64,000 bases of DNA from Nocardia xishanensis NBRC 101358 (GTDB taxonomy: Bacteria > Actinomycetota > Actinomycetes > Mycobacteriales > Mycobacteriaceae), in NCBI RefSeq assembly GCF_001613365.1, contig NZ_BDCF01000003.1, forward strand, positions 62,001 through 126,000. The letters are read 5' to 3'. Every line of letters starts with the position of its first letter. The first letter of the stretch is position 1. Positions 11,159-18,773 of this stretch are shown here, piece after piece. The notes beneath the pieces were generated by a model that had not been told where the DNA came from, made no database searches, and worked only from the letters and a program-made list of their open reading frames with translations. Position numbers and translations under genes: made by a program.

Positions 11159-11324
11159 GATCGTCTCTCCGGGACGGAGATGTTCTGGGGATTCCTTGTC
11201 CCGGAACAAGCCTGTGCTCATGACGACGCGCGAACGCGAGTAGTGGATTACCTGTTTCCGCCGGCTGATCGCGGGCGCGATCTCGCCGTCTCGGAAGTGC
11301 CTGCGATGAGCGGGTAGGCACCGC

Positions 11325-11352
11325 TTTCACCGCGCAAGCGCGGGCGGTGAAA
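11325..11352 (-). terminator. Hairpin terminator after the siderophore-interacting protein gene
   Basis: Arms TTTCACCGC (11325-11333) and GCGGTGAAA (11344-11352) pair perfectly around a 10-base loop. The hairpin lies 28 bp beyond the stop of the minus-strand gene. It has no long U-tract, as is common in actinomycetes. Confidence 0.6.
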
Positions 11353-11379
11353 ACGGTCGTGGGTGGACCGTCGCACGTA

Positions 11380-12138
11380 TCAGTCGGCGGCCACCGTTTC
11401 CTTGGCGGCCAGGTCGGCCTTCCATTCGCGGAAGCCCTCCTCGCTGCGGCCGCGGCGCCAATAGCCCGAGATCGAGGCGGCCCACTCGGGGGGTACCTGC
11501 CGTTCCCTGCGGATGTAGCGGCGCAGGTCGAGCATCACGGCCTGTGCCTCGCCGTGGATGAAGACTTGGACGCGGCCGTCGCGCCACGGGGTGGCCCGCA
11601 CGGTCTCGGCGAGCAGTTCGCCCGTGGGTCGCGCGCCGCGGTGCAGCCAGGTGAACTCGACGCCTTCCGGCTTGTCGAGTTTCAGCTCGTCGTCGGGTCC
11701 CGACACCTCGACGAAGGCGTGGCCGACGGCGTCGGCGGGCATCGCCTCCAAGGCGGCCGCGATCGCGGGCAGCGCCGCCTCGTCACCGGCGAGCAGGTGC
11801 CAGTCCGCGTCGGCGCGCGGGGCGTACGCACCGCCGGGGCCGTACAAGTCGATGGTCTCGCCGGGCTGCACCGAGGCCGCCCACGGTCCCGCGATGCCCT
11901 CCGAACCGTGGAAGACGAAGTCGGCGGCCAGCGTTCCCGCGTCGACATCCACCGAGCGGACGGTGTAGGTGCGCAGCACATCGACGCCGTCGCGCGGGAA
12001 GATGAATTTCACGTAGGAGTCGGTGAATTCGCTCGGCCGGAAGGCGGTGAGACCCGGACCGCCGAAGTGCACGCGGATCAGGTGCGGGGTCAGCCATTCG
12101 GTGCGCAGCACGGTGAGGGTGGTGCGGGGGCGTGCCAA
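11380..12138 (-). CDS. Siderophore-interacting flavoprotein (SIP/ViuB family)
   Basis: FAD-dependent ferric-siderophore reductase, 252 aa, which in this family releases iron from imported ferric siderophores in the cytosol. The FAD-binding motif is RTYTVRSVD near residue 60. The NAD(P)H-binding half has LLAGDEAALPAIAAAL, and the family-typical C-terminus is SGYWRRGRSEEGF followed by EWK. The gene has its own promoter region with an IdeR/DtxR-type iron box 24 bp upstream of the start, so repression by iron-loaded IdeR is expected. Its presence suggests that the strain makes or takes up siderophores; whether the NRPS at the left edge is involved cannot be told. Confidence 0.92.
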   Translation of the reverse strand: MARPRTTLTVLRTEWLTPHLIRVHFGGPGLTAFRPSEFTDSYVKFIFPRDGVDVLRTYTVRSVDVDAGTLAADFVFHGSEGIAGPWAASVQPGETIDLYGPGGAYAPRADADWHLLAGDEAALPAIAAALEAMPADAVGHAFVEVSGPDDELKLDKPEGVEFTWLHRGARPTGELLAETVRATPWRDGRVQVFIHGEAQAVMLDLRRYIRRERQVPPEWAASISGYWRRGRSEEGFREWKADLAAKETVAAD

Positions 12139-12161
12139 GGTAACCTCCGGACAATCGTCGA

Positions 12162-12180
12162 TTTAGGTATGCCTTACCAA
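12162..12180. promoter_or_regulatory. IdeR/DtxR-type iron box
   Basis: TTAGGTATGCCTTACCAAC matches the 19-bp mycobacterial/corynebacterial iron-box consensus at about 13 positions, including the TTAGGT and ACC cores. It sits 24 bp before the start of the siderophore-interacting protein and could also affect the divergent nitroreductase, 95 bp away. Confidence 0.75.
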
Positions 12181-12274
12181 CCGTACCTGGATCGGCGGCG
12201 GTGCGGTCCGCGCCGTTCCGCTCACGGTGACGGTTACCGCAGACGAGCGCGCCGCCGGTGGCCAAGATGAAGGC

Positions 12275-13102
12275 ATGACCCAGATCGCACCGACCCCGGC
12301 CGACGCCCTGCGCCAGCGCTACCGCGACGAGACGCCGGTCGAACCCAGCCATTGGAACCCGGTCCTGCGGGTACTGCACGAGCACCGGTCGGTGCGGCGT
12401 TACCTGCCCGATCCGGTGTCCGACGACATCCTTCGGCTGCTGGTCTCCGCGGCCCAATCCGCGCCGACTTCGTCGAATCTGCAGGTGTGGAGCGTGATCG
12501 CGGTTCGTGACGAGGCGCGCAAGGCGCGGCTCGCGGCGCTGGCGGGCGGCCAGGCGCACATCGAGCAGGCGCCGGTGCTGCTGGTGTGGACCGCCGATTT
12601 CGCCAGGCTCCGCCAGCTCGCCGACGACCGCGGCGCCCCGCTGGACGGCGCCGACTACCTCGAATCCAGCTACGTGGGTTTCATCGACGCCGCCCTCGCC
12701 GCGCAGAACGCCGTAGTCGCGGCGGAATCGCTCGGGCTCGGCACCGTCTACATCGGCGCGTTGCGGAACAAGCCGGAACAGGTCGCCGCCGAATTGGGCC
12801 TTCCGCCACAGGTATTCGCGGTGTTCGGACTGGTGGTCGGTCATCCCGACCCGGCCGAGGCGGCCACGGTGAAGCCGCGGCTGCCGCAGCCCGCGGTGCT
12901 GCACCACGAAACCTACGAGCTGGCGGCCCAGCGCGAGCACGTCGCGCAGTACGAGGATCGAATCGCCGAGTTCTACGCCGAGCAGGGGCTCGCGCACTCC
13001 TGGACCGAGCGGGTGCTGAACCGGCTCGCCTCTGGGCGAAGTCTCAACGGCCGCGACCGGCTGCGCGAGGCATTGGCCGGGCACGGCTTCCCGTTGCACT
13101 AG
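12275..13102 (+). CDS. NfsA-type NAD(P)H nitroreductase (FMN)
   Basis: FMN-dependent oxidoreductase of 275 aa. The N-terminal RSVRRYLPDPV and AQSAPTSSNLQVWS are the FMN phosphate-binding and active-site stretches of NfsA/FRP-type nitroreductases. GLGTVYIGALRN and the C-terminal basic tail also fit. ATG 12275 follows GAAGG; an in-frame upstream GTG at 12227 lacks a binding site. Likely roles are flavin or quinone reduction and fortuitous nitro-group reduction. It diverges from the iron-boxed flavoprotein gene, so it may supply reduced flavin for iron release; that is inference. Confidence 0.9.
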   Translation: MTQIAPTPADALRQRYRDETPVEPSHWNPVLRVLHEHRSVRRYLPDPVSDDILRLLVSAAQSAPTSSNLQVWSVIAVRDEARKARLAALAGGQAHIEQAPVLLVWTADFARLRQLADDRGAPLDGADYLESSYVGFIDAALAAQNAVVAAESLGLGTVYIGALRNKPEQVAAELGLPPQVFAVFGLVVGHPDPAEAATVKPRLPQPAVLHHETYELAAQREHVAQYEDRIAEFYAEQGLAHSWTERVLNRLASGRSLNGRDRLREALAGHGFPLH

Positions 13103-13142
13103 GCCGCTCGCCGCGTGACCCGCTGCGACGTCGAGCGCCGTA

Positions 13143-14135
13143 CTACGCGGCCGCGACCTTGGCGATGAGCTCGAAGGAGCGGGCGCGATCCTCGATGTCG
13201 TAGACGAGCGTGTTGAGCATCAGTTCGTCGGCCTCGGTGCGGCGCAGCAGGTCGTCGAGCTGCGCGCGCACCGTCTCCGGCGAGCCCATCACCTGGCCCG
13301 CGCGCCGCTGTGCGATGAAATGGCTCTCTCGTTCGGAGGGCTGGAAGGCCGCGGCCTCCTCCGGGGTCGGCAGCGCCCGCGGCCTGCCGGAGGTCAGGTA
13401 GAGGAAGGCCAGGTCGCGCGGGCGGGCCAAGGTGTCGGCGCGCTCGTCGGTGTCGGCGCAGATCGCCGAGACGGCGACCATGGCGTGCGGCCGCTCGAGC
13501 TGCTCGGAGGGACGGAAGTTGTCGCGATAGAGCGCGAGGGCGGCCTCGGTGTTCGTCGGGCTGATGTGGTGCGCGAACGCGAAGCGCACCCCGAGCACCG
13601 CCGCCACCTGCGCGCTGTAGCCGCTCGACCCGAGCAGCCAGATCTCCGGCGCCGCGCCCCGGCCCGGCGTCGCGGTGATGCCGCCCGGCCCGACGCCGCG
13701 AAAGTAGCGCAGCAGATCGGCCAGCTCGCTGGGGAACGATTCCGCCGACAGCCCCTCGGCGGTGCGGCGCAGCGCGAGCGCGGTCGCCTGGTCGGTGCCG
13801 GGGGCGCGCCCGATGCCGAGATCGATCCGGCCCGGATGCAGCGCGTCCAGGGTGCCGAACTGTTCGGCAACCACCAACGGCGCGTGGTTGGGCAGCATTA
13901 CCCCGCCCGAACCCACCCGGATGCGCGCGGTCGCCGCGGCCAGGTGCGCGATGACCACGCTCGGTGACGAGCTGGCGATGCCCGGCATGTTGTGGTGCTC
14001 GGCCACCCAGAACCGCCGATAGCCCAATTCCTCGGTCCGCCGGGCCAATTCCGTCGTCGCGGCGAGCGCCTCGCCGGGGCTCGCGCCTGCCTGCACGGGT
14101 GCGAGATCCAGAACGGACAGCGGGACGTCGATCAT
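13143..14135 (-). CDS. LLM-class flavin-dependent oxidoreductase (MsnO8-like)
   Basis: Luciferase-like monooxygenase of 330 aa. Recognisable features are the opening [54 protein letters not shown] and [11 protein letters not shown], which together mark the bacterial-luciferase family group often annotated MsnO8. These enzymes use FMNH2 or F420H2 to oxidise small molecules. ATG 14135 is preceded by GGAGG at seven bases. It ends 41 bp from the convergent nitroreductase gene, a possible flavin supplier. Substrate unknown. Confidence 0.88.
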   Translation of the reverse strand: MIDVPLSVLDLAPVQAGASPGEALAATTELARRTEELGYRRFWVAEHHNMPGIASSSPSVVIAHLAAATARIRVGSGGVMLPNHAPLVVAEQFGTLDALHPGRIDLGIGRAPGTDQATALALRRTAEGLSAESFPSELADLLRYFRGVGPGGITATPGRGAAPEIWLLGSSGYSAQVAAVLGVRFAFAHHISPTNTEAALALYRDNFRPSEQLERPHAMVAVSAICADTDERADTLARPRDLAFLYLTSGRPRALPTPEEAAAFQPSERESHFIAQRRAGQVMGSPETVRAQLDDLLRRTEADELMLNTLVYDIEDRARSFELIAKVAAA

Positions 14136-14200
14136 GCGGCTCCTCCAGGGCAGACGGCCACCGGTACAACGTCCCGCGTCGCCGGCATATTTCCGGCGCT

Positions 14201-15388
14201 TCAGCGGGCGGCGGCCAGGGCGCGGAAGACCTCGATGGTGTCCATTTCGTCCTGCATGGTGCCGTGGTCGCTGAGCTTGACGATGATCGTGCGGCTCGGT
14301 GGGTCGACCTAGACGTACTGGCCGTAGACGCCGATGGCCATCAGGTCGGGCTCGGCGCCCGTCGGGTGCCACCACTGCGCGCCGTACCCCCAGTCGGAGA
14401 CCGGCAGCGGCGCCGGTGTGGAGATCCGCTGGATCCACGCGGGCGGGATCACCTGGGTCTCGCCGACGCGGCCACCGTCGAGCACCAGCCGGCCGATCTT
14501 GGCGAAATCGCGGGCGGTGGCGTTGAGGCAGCAGAACGCCTTCTCTTGGCCGCCCGCCCGGTCGAGATTCCACAGCGCGTCGTCCTCGGCGCCGATCGGA
14601 GCCCAGATCTGTTGGGCGAGAAGCTCACCCAGCGGCGTGCCGGTAGCCCTGGCCAGCGCCATGCCGAGCAGCTGCGTGTCCACGCTGCGGTAATCGCCCC
14701 TGCTGCCCGGCGCGAATCGCAGCCCGCGATGGTCGCGGACGAAACCGTCGAGGTCCTCGGTGAGATACATGCGAGCCGTGCCGGTCAGCGGCCAGTACGG
14801 GTTGTAGTTCTCCGAGACGTCGACGCCGGAGGCCATGTCCAGCAGCTGGCGCAGCGTGACGGTGTCGTATTCGGTGCCGTTGGCGAGTTCGGGCAGGATG
14901 TCGACGAGCCGGTCGTCCTCGCGCAGCGCGCCCGCCTCGATCGCGCGGCCGATCAACAGCGACACAACGGATTTCGCGACCGACCAGGACGACTGCCTGG
15001 TGGTGGGGCCCACGCCGGCGCGATACCACTCGGTGGTCAGCTCACCGTCGCGCACCACCAGGAACGAGTTGGTTCCGGTGGCGGACAGGAACTCGGTGAC
15101 CGGAACGCGAGAACCCTTCCACGGCACCGTGTCCGGCAGCGGCGCCGTCGCCACGGGGAAGGGGCGCGGGGTCGGCGCGGCCGGTACCTTCCGGCTCTCG
15201 AACAGGCTGCCCTGTGTCGACGGCGCGTCGCGCAGCAGGTGCGCGAGCGTGACCGGTCCAGGAATGCGCAGCAGCGGCGCCGCTGCGAAGGCGGCGCCGA
15301 CGACCACGGCCACGATCAGGCCGAGGACGACCGCTATCCGCAGTGTGTAACGGCGCACCGGTGAGGCATGGGTCGGCTGGTCAGTCAT
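14201..15388 (-). pseudogene. Serine hydrolase (beta-lactamase/class C family) interrupted by an amber codon
   Basis: Membrane-anchored penicillin-binding-protein-like serine hydrolase. An N-terminal membrane segment (RIAVVLGLIVAVVVGAAFAAAP) precedes an SxxK motif in SSWSVAKSV and a Y-x-S in GDYRSVDTQ. The frame stops at TAG 14309-14311 after GVYGQYV (359 aa). The same frame then continues for 35 family-like residues ([16 protein letters not shown] onward) to TGA 14201-14203. Relatives usually read Q-Y-x-Y-V-D here, so a Tyr codon probably became TAG. The missing piece is the last strand and helix. The product may be truncated and inactive, or this may be a base-call error. Its ATG overlaps the end of the TetR gene by 8 bp, so the two are cotranscribed. 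Confidence 0.85.
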
Positions 15389-16073
15389 GAGAATCGTTCC
15401 GCTCGTCGGTATTCGATTGTCTGCGCGCGTCGACCGCGGTCCAGAAGGCCTCGATCATGGTGTCCAGCACCATGTCCTGGTCGACCTCGGCCACTCGCGT
15501 GGCGTATTCGGCGATGCCCGGATACTCCTCGGCGTCGACCGCGTAATACTCACGCGTCCAAGACCTTTCGTCGGCGTCGCGGACTTTCTGCGGCAGCACC
15601 GCGTAGCTCGCGCTGACACCGGCGTAGGACAGCACGCTCACGGCGAGCATGCGCTGGTAGCGGGCCACGTCACCGGGGGAGAGGCCGAGCTCGGCCAGCG
15701 CCGTGAGCATCATGTCGACCACCGCGAACTCGCCGGGCCCCCGGGTGGTGCGCGAGGCGATCGCCGCGCCGACGTACGGGTGCCCGACGTAGACCGCGAC
15801 GACCGCCCTGGCCAGCGCCTCCAGTCGCGGCTTCGGATCGAGCCCGGCGGGCACCTGTTCGTAGGCCAGCGCCAGCAGCCGGTCGCCGACCGCGCGCAGC
15901 AGCGCGTCCTTGTCCGCGAAGTGCCGCCACACGGCCGAGCGGTCGACCCCGAGTTCCTCGCCGAGCGCGCGCCCGGTCAACCCGTCGGGACGCCCGCGCG
16001 CCGCGATGTCCACCGCCGCCGCCACGATGCGATCCCTGGTCAGCCGGGGCGGGCGAGCGGCCTTGTCCGACAT
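15381..16073 (-). CDS. TetR-family transcriptional regulator
   Basis: About 230 aa. The N-terminal helix-turn-helix reads LTGRALGEELGVDRSAVWRH and is followed by FADKDALLRAVGD. The C-terminal ligand-binding part resembles the TetR_C group (VGHPYVGAAIAS, EYPGIAEYATRV). I start at ATG 16073, which has GGAGGG seven bases upstream. An upstream in-frame start at 16115 would lie inside a perfect palindrome that is probably this regulator's operator. It is translationally coupled to the downstream serine-hydrolase gene and diverges from an amino-acid permease; all three may be under its control. Confidence 0.88.
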   Translation of the reverse strand: MSDKAARPPRLTRDRIVAAAVDIAARGRPDGLTGRALGEELGVDRSAVWRHFADKDALLRAVGDRLLALAYEQVPAGLDPKPRLEALARAVVAVYVGHPYVGAAIASRTTRGPGEFAVVDMMLTALAELGLSPGDVARYQRMLAVSVLSYAGVSASYAVLPQKVRDADERSWTREYYAVDAEEYPGIAEYATRVAEVDQDMVLDTMIEAFWTAVDARRQSNTDERNDSHD

Positions 16074-16097
16074 GGCCCGACCCTCCGTCACCGTTGT

Positions 16098-16114
16098 TGT
16101 CATCATTGATGACA
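16098..16114. promoter_or_regulatory. Perfect 8-1-8 palindrome, probable TetR operator
   Basis: TGTCATCATTGATGACA is a perfect inverted repeat with 8-bp arms and a one-base centre. It sits 25 bp upstream of the chosen TetR start and 102 bp before the permease ATG. Autoregulation is the usual arrangement. Confidence 0.7.
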
Positions 16115-16215
16115 TCGATGGTGACAGAACGGTCGACGAGAGGCAATACCGAGGTCGCCCGCCGTCGCCGGTAGCCTGACGTGCTGATCTTTCGGATGAG
16201 GGAAGGACTGTGGCT

Positions 16216-17652
16216 ATGACAGCCTCTGACCGTCGGCCACCAGCGGACGCGGTGCTGTCCGATTCGGCCGCGCCGGGCGAGGAGGGTTACGCGCGGGGTC
16301 TGAACCCGCGCACGATCCAGATGATCGCCATCGGCGGCGCCATCGGCACCGGCCTCTTCTACGGCGCGGGCGGGGCGATCGAACAGGCCGGGCCCGCGCT
16401 CATCCTGGCCTATCTGGCCGCGGGCCTGGCGATCTTCGTGATCATGCGCGCGCTCGGCGAGCTGCTCACCTACCGGCCGGTCTCGGGCAGCTTCGCCGAA
16501 TACGCGCACGAGTTCCTCGGCCGCTTCGCCGGTTTCGTGACGGGTTGGACGTACTGGGCGGTGTGGGTCGCGACCTGCATGGCCGAGATCACCGTGGCGG
16601 GCAAGTACGTGCAGTACTGGTTCGACATCGAGCCGTGGATCACCGCGCTGGTGGTGCTCGCGGTGATGTTCGCGGCGAACATGATCTCGGTGCGGTTGTT
16701 CGGCGAGGGCGAGTTCTGGTTCTCCGCCATCAAGGTCACCGCCATCCTGGCCATGATCGGCATCGGCATCGCGGTGCTGGTCTTCGGCATCGGCCACGCG
16801 ACCGACCCGACCGTGACGAACCTGTGGAACGACGGCGGCGTGTTCCCGAACGGCTTCGGCCAGTCCCTGCTGGTGCTGCAGATCGTGCTTTTCGCCTACG
16901 TCGGCGTCGAGCTGGTCGGCGTGACCGCGGGCGAGGCGCGCGATCCGCGCACCACGCTGCGCAAGGCGATCAACACCCTGCCCTTCCGCATCGGCCTCTT
17001 CTACGTCGGCGCGCTGGTGGTCATCATGTCGGTGGCGGGCTGGCGCACGTTCCACGCGGGCAAGAGCCCGTTCGTCGAGGTGTTCGAGCAGATCGGCATC
17101 CCGGCCGCGGCGGGCATCATCAACTTCGTGCTGCTGACGGCGGCGCTCTCGTCGTGCAACTCCGGCATCTACTCGACCGGCCGCATGCTGCGCAGCCTGT
17201 CGCTGCGCCAAGAGGCCCCGGCCCGGTTCGGCGAGCTGAGCGGCCGCTCGGTGCCGCATGTCGGCATCACCGCCTCTGCCGCGGCGATGGTCATCGGCGT
17301 GGTGGTGAACGTGATCTCGCCGGACAAGGCGTTCGCCTACATCACCTCCGTCTCGACCATCGGCATCATCTTCGTCTGGGGCGTGATCCTGGTCTGCCAT
17401 CTGCTCTATCGCGCCAAGGTGAGCCGCGGCCTGCTGCCCGCCAGCGATTACCGCCTGCCCGGCGCGCCGGTGACCTCGGTGGCGGCGCTGGCCTTCCTCG
17501 GTCTCGTCGTTGTCCTGCTGTTCTGGACCGAGAGCGGACGCACCGCGATCGTCGTCGGCGTCGTCTGGGCGGCGCTGGTGTGCGCCGGTTACCTCGCGAT
17601 GGAGAAGTTCGGCGGCGGTGTGCGCGAGAAGGAGGACGTCTCGGTGCGGTGA
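16216..17652 (+). CDS. Amino-acid permease (APC superfamily, AAT family)
   Basis: Cytoplasmic-membrane proton symporter of about 478 aa with some twelve hydrophobic segments. The family signature is at the start: GLNPRTIQMIAIGGAIGTG, then FYGAGGAIEQAGPA, and later PVSGSFAEYAHEFLG. These match the GabP/CycA/AnsP group, which imports amino acids such as GABA, D-alanine or asparagine; the exact substrate is not readable. ATG 16216 is nine bases after GGAAGG; GTG 16210 is the alternative but too close. It diverges from the TetR gene and shares its operator region. A strong hairpin follows the stop. Confidence 0.9.
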   Translation: MTASDRRPPADAVLSDSAAPGEEGYARGLNPRTIQMIAIGGAIGTGLFYGAGGAIEQAGPALILAYLAAGLAIFVIMRALGELLTYRPVSGSFAEYAHEFLGRFAGFVTGWTYWAVWVATCMAEITVAGKYVQYWFDIEPWITALVVLAVMFAANMISVRLFGEGEFWFSAIKVTAILAMIGIGIAVLVFGIGHATDPTVTNLWNDGGVFPNGFGQSLLVLQIVLFAYVGVELVGVTAGEARDPRTTLRKAINTLPFRIGLFYVGALVVIMSVAGWRTFHAGKSPFVEVFEQIGIPAAAGIINFVLLTAALSSCNSGIYSTGRMLRSLSLRQEAPARFGELSGRSVPHVGITASAAAMVIGVVVNVISPDKAFAYITSVSTIGIIFVWGVILVCHLLYRAKVSRGLLPASDYRLPGAPVTSVAALAFLGLVVVLLFWTESGRTAIVVGVVWAALVCAGYLAMEKFGGGVREKEDVSVR

Positions 17653-17692
17653 CGCGCCGGACATCTGATCCGGTCGGCCGCTGCCGGAACAC

Positions 17693-17723
17693 ATCGCCCC
17701 GCGCTCGTCCGGCGCGGGGCGAT
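17693..17723 (+). terminator. Strong hairpin after the permease gene
   Basis: Arms ATCGCCCCGCGC and GCGCGGGGCGAT form a perfect 12-bp stem around a 7-base loop, 41 bp past the permease stop. CCGTCTT follows. A run of nine G residues lies at 17759-17767, before the next gene. Confidence 0.75.
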
Positions 17724-17803
17724 CCGTCTTCCAGCCACTTTCGCTACGGTTGGTCGAAGGGGGGGGGCCGCGAGCCCGATCCCTTCGACGCACGGAGGTA
17801 GCG

Positions 17804-18013
17804 ATGGCGCAGAAGACGCTGGCCGAACTGATCCCCGGCGATCTGCCGCCGACGATCGCCGCACTGCCGCCGGACCGCCGCGCCGAACTGGCCGCGACCG
17901 TGGAACGCGCGGAGGCAAAGCAGTTCGACGACCTGCACGAGGCGGCGATATCGCTGCTGGATCTGTTGCCGCGGATGCTGCGCGGCCCGGTGAAGAAGGC
18001 GGTGGGGCGGTGA
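17804..18013 (+). CDS. Small hypothetical helical protein
   Basis: A 69-aa protein starting MAQKTLAELIPGDLPP, with GGAGG five bases before the ATG. It is charged and helical, with no membrane segment or signal, and I do not recognise a family. Its TGA overlaps the GTG of the next gene (GTGA, 18010-18013), so the two are coupled. The pair probably forms one complex; function unknown. Confidence 0.75.
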   Translation: MAQKTLAELIPGDLPPTIAALPPDRRAELAATVERAEAKQFDDLHEAAISLLDLLPRMLRGPVKKAVGR

Positions 18014-18759
18014 GCGCCGATCCGCAGGTGATCAAACTGGCGCGGACACTGCGCGTCCCGGTCGACGACCTCGAATACCTGGCCGACGTGCCCGATACGG
18101 AATTGCGCCAGTTCCGTATGCAGGTCGCCGACATGCTCTTCGACCATCAGTCCTACGGGCTGCGCCGAATGGCGCGCGCCGCCAAGATCATTCCCACGCC
18201 GATCCTGGTCAAGCTGGTCGACCGCCACCACAACGCACTGATGGCGGCCAAGATGTCGGCGGTGCTCGACCCGGGCCACGCGGTGGAGGTGGCCAAACGC
18301 CTGCCCGTCGATTTCCTCGCCGACATCGCCGCCCAGCTCGACGCCCGCCGCGCGGCGACCATCATCGCCGGGCTTCCCCCGGCCACGGTGCGAGCCGTCG
18401 CCGAGCGGCTCGCCGCGCGAGGCGACTGGATCACCCTCGGCGATCTGATGTCGTCGGTCTCCGACGACGCGGCGCGCGCCACCGTCGCGGCACTGGACGG
18501 GCTCGCGTTGACCCGCACGGCGTTCCTGGTCGACGAGGCCGCGCAGCTCGAGCGTTTCGTCGGGCTGGTGCCCGAATCGAAACTCGCGGACATGCTTTCC
18601 GCGACCGCCGATCACGATCTGTGGACCGAGTTCCACACCACGCTGGCCGCGCTCTCGCCGGACGCCGTGCGATCCGTGCGTACGGCGGCCGCCGGTCTGC
18701 CCACCGTCCAGCGCGACCGCGCACTGGCCGAGATCGACGGCCACCGCGTCGCGGAGTGA
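18010..18759 (+). CDS. Hypothetical helical-repeat protein (MgtE N-domain-like)
   Basis: A 249-aa all-helical, soluble-looking protein. Short helical repeats such as MSAVLDPGHAVEVAKRLP, LDARRAATIIAGLPPAT and VRAVAERLAARGDW resemble the armadillo-like N-terminal domain of MgtE and FliG-type helical repeats. No transporter part follows, so it is not MgtE. GTG start inside the stop of the small upstream gene. A regulatory or scaffolding role is plausible; no function is assigned. Confidence 0.75.
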   Translation: MSADPQVIKLARTLRVPVDDLEYLADVPDTELRQFRMQVADMLFDHQSYGLRRMARAAKIIPTPILVKLVDRHHNALMAAKMSAVLDPGHAVEVAKRLPVDFLADIAAQLDARRAATIIAGLPPATVRAVAERLAARGDWITLGDLMSSVSDDAARATVAALDGLALTRTAFLVDEAAQLERFVGLVPESKLADMLSATADHDLWTEFHTTLAALSPDAVRSVRTAAAGLPTVQRDRALAEIDGHRVAE

Positions 18760-18773
18760 CCTCGCGCCGAAAA

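Noticed and set aside
10386..11243. Plus-strand ORF of 285 codons rich in Val-Pro-Gly-Ser
   Set aside because: It is the antisense of the GTG/GTC-rich repeats. It has no start context, and the minus strand has signal peptide, membrane helix and operon coupling.
17759..17767. G9 tract as a phase-variation switch
   Set aside because: It lies 36 bp upstream of the 69-aa gene, outside its likely promoter elements and coding frame. One tract alone is not enough evidence.
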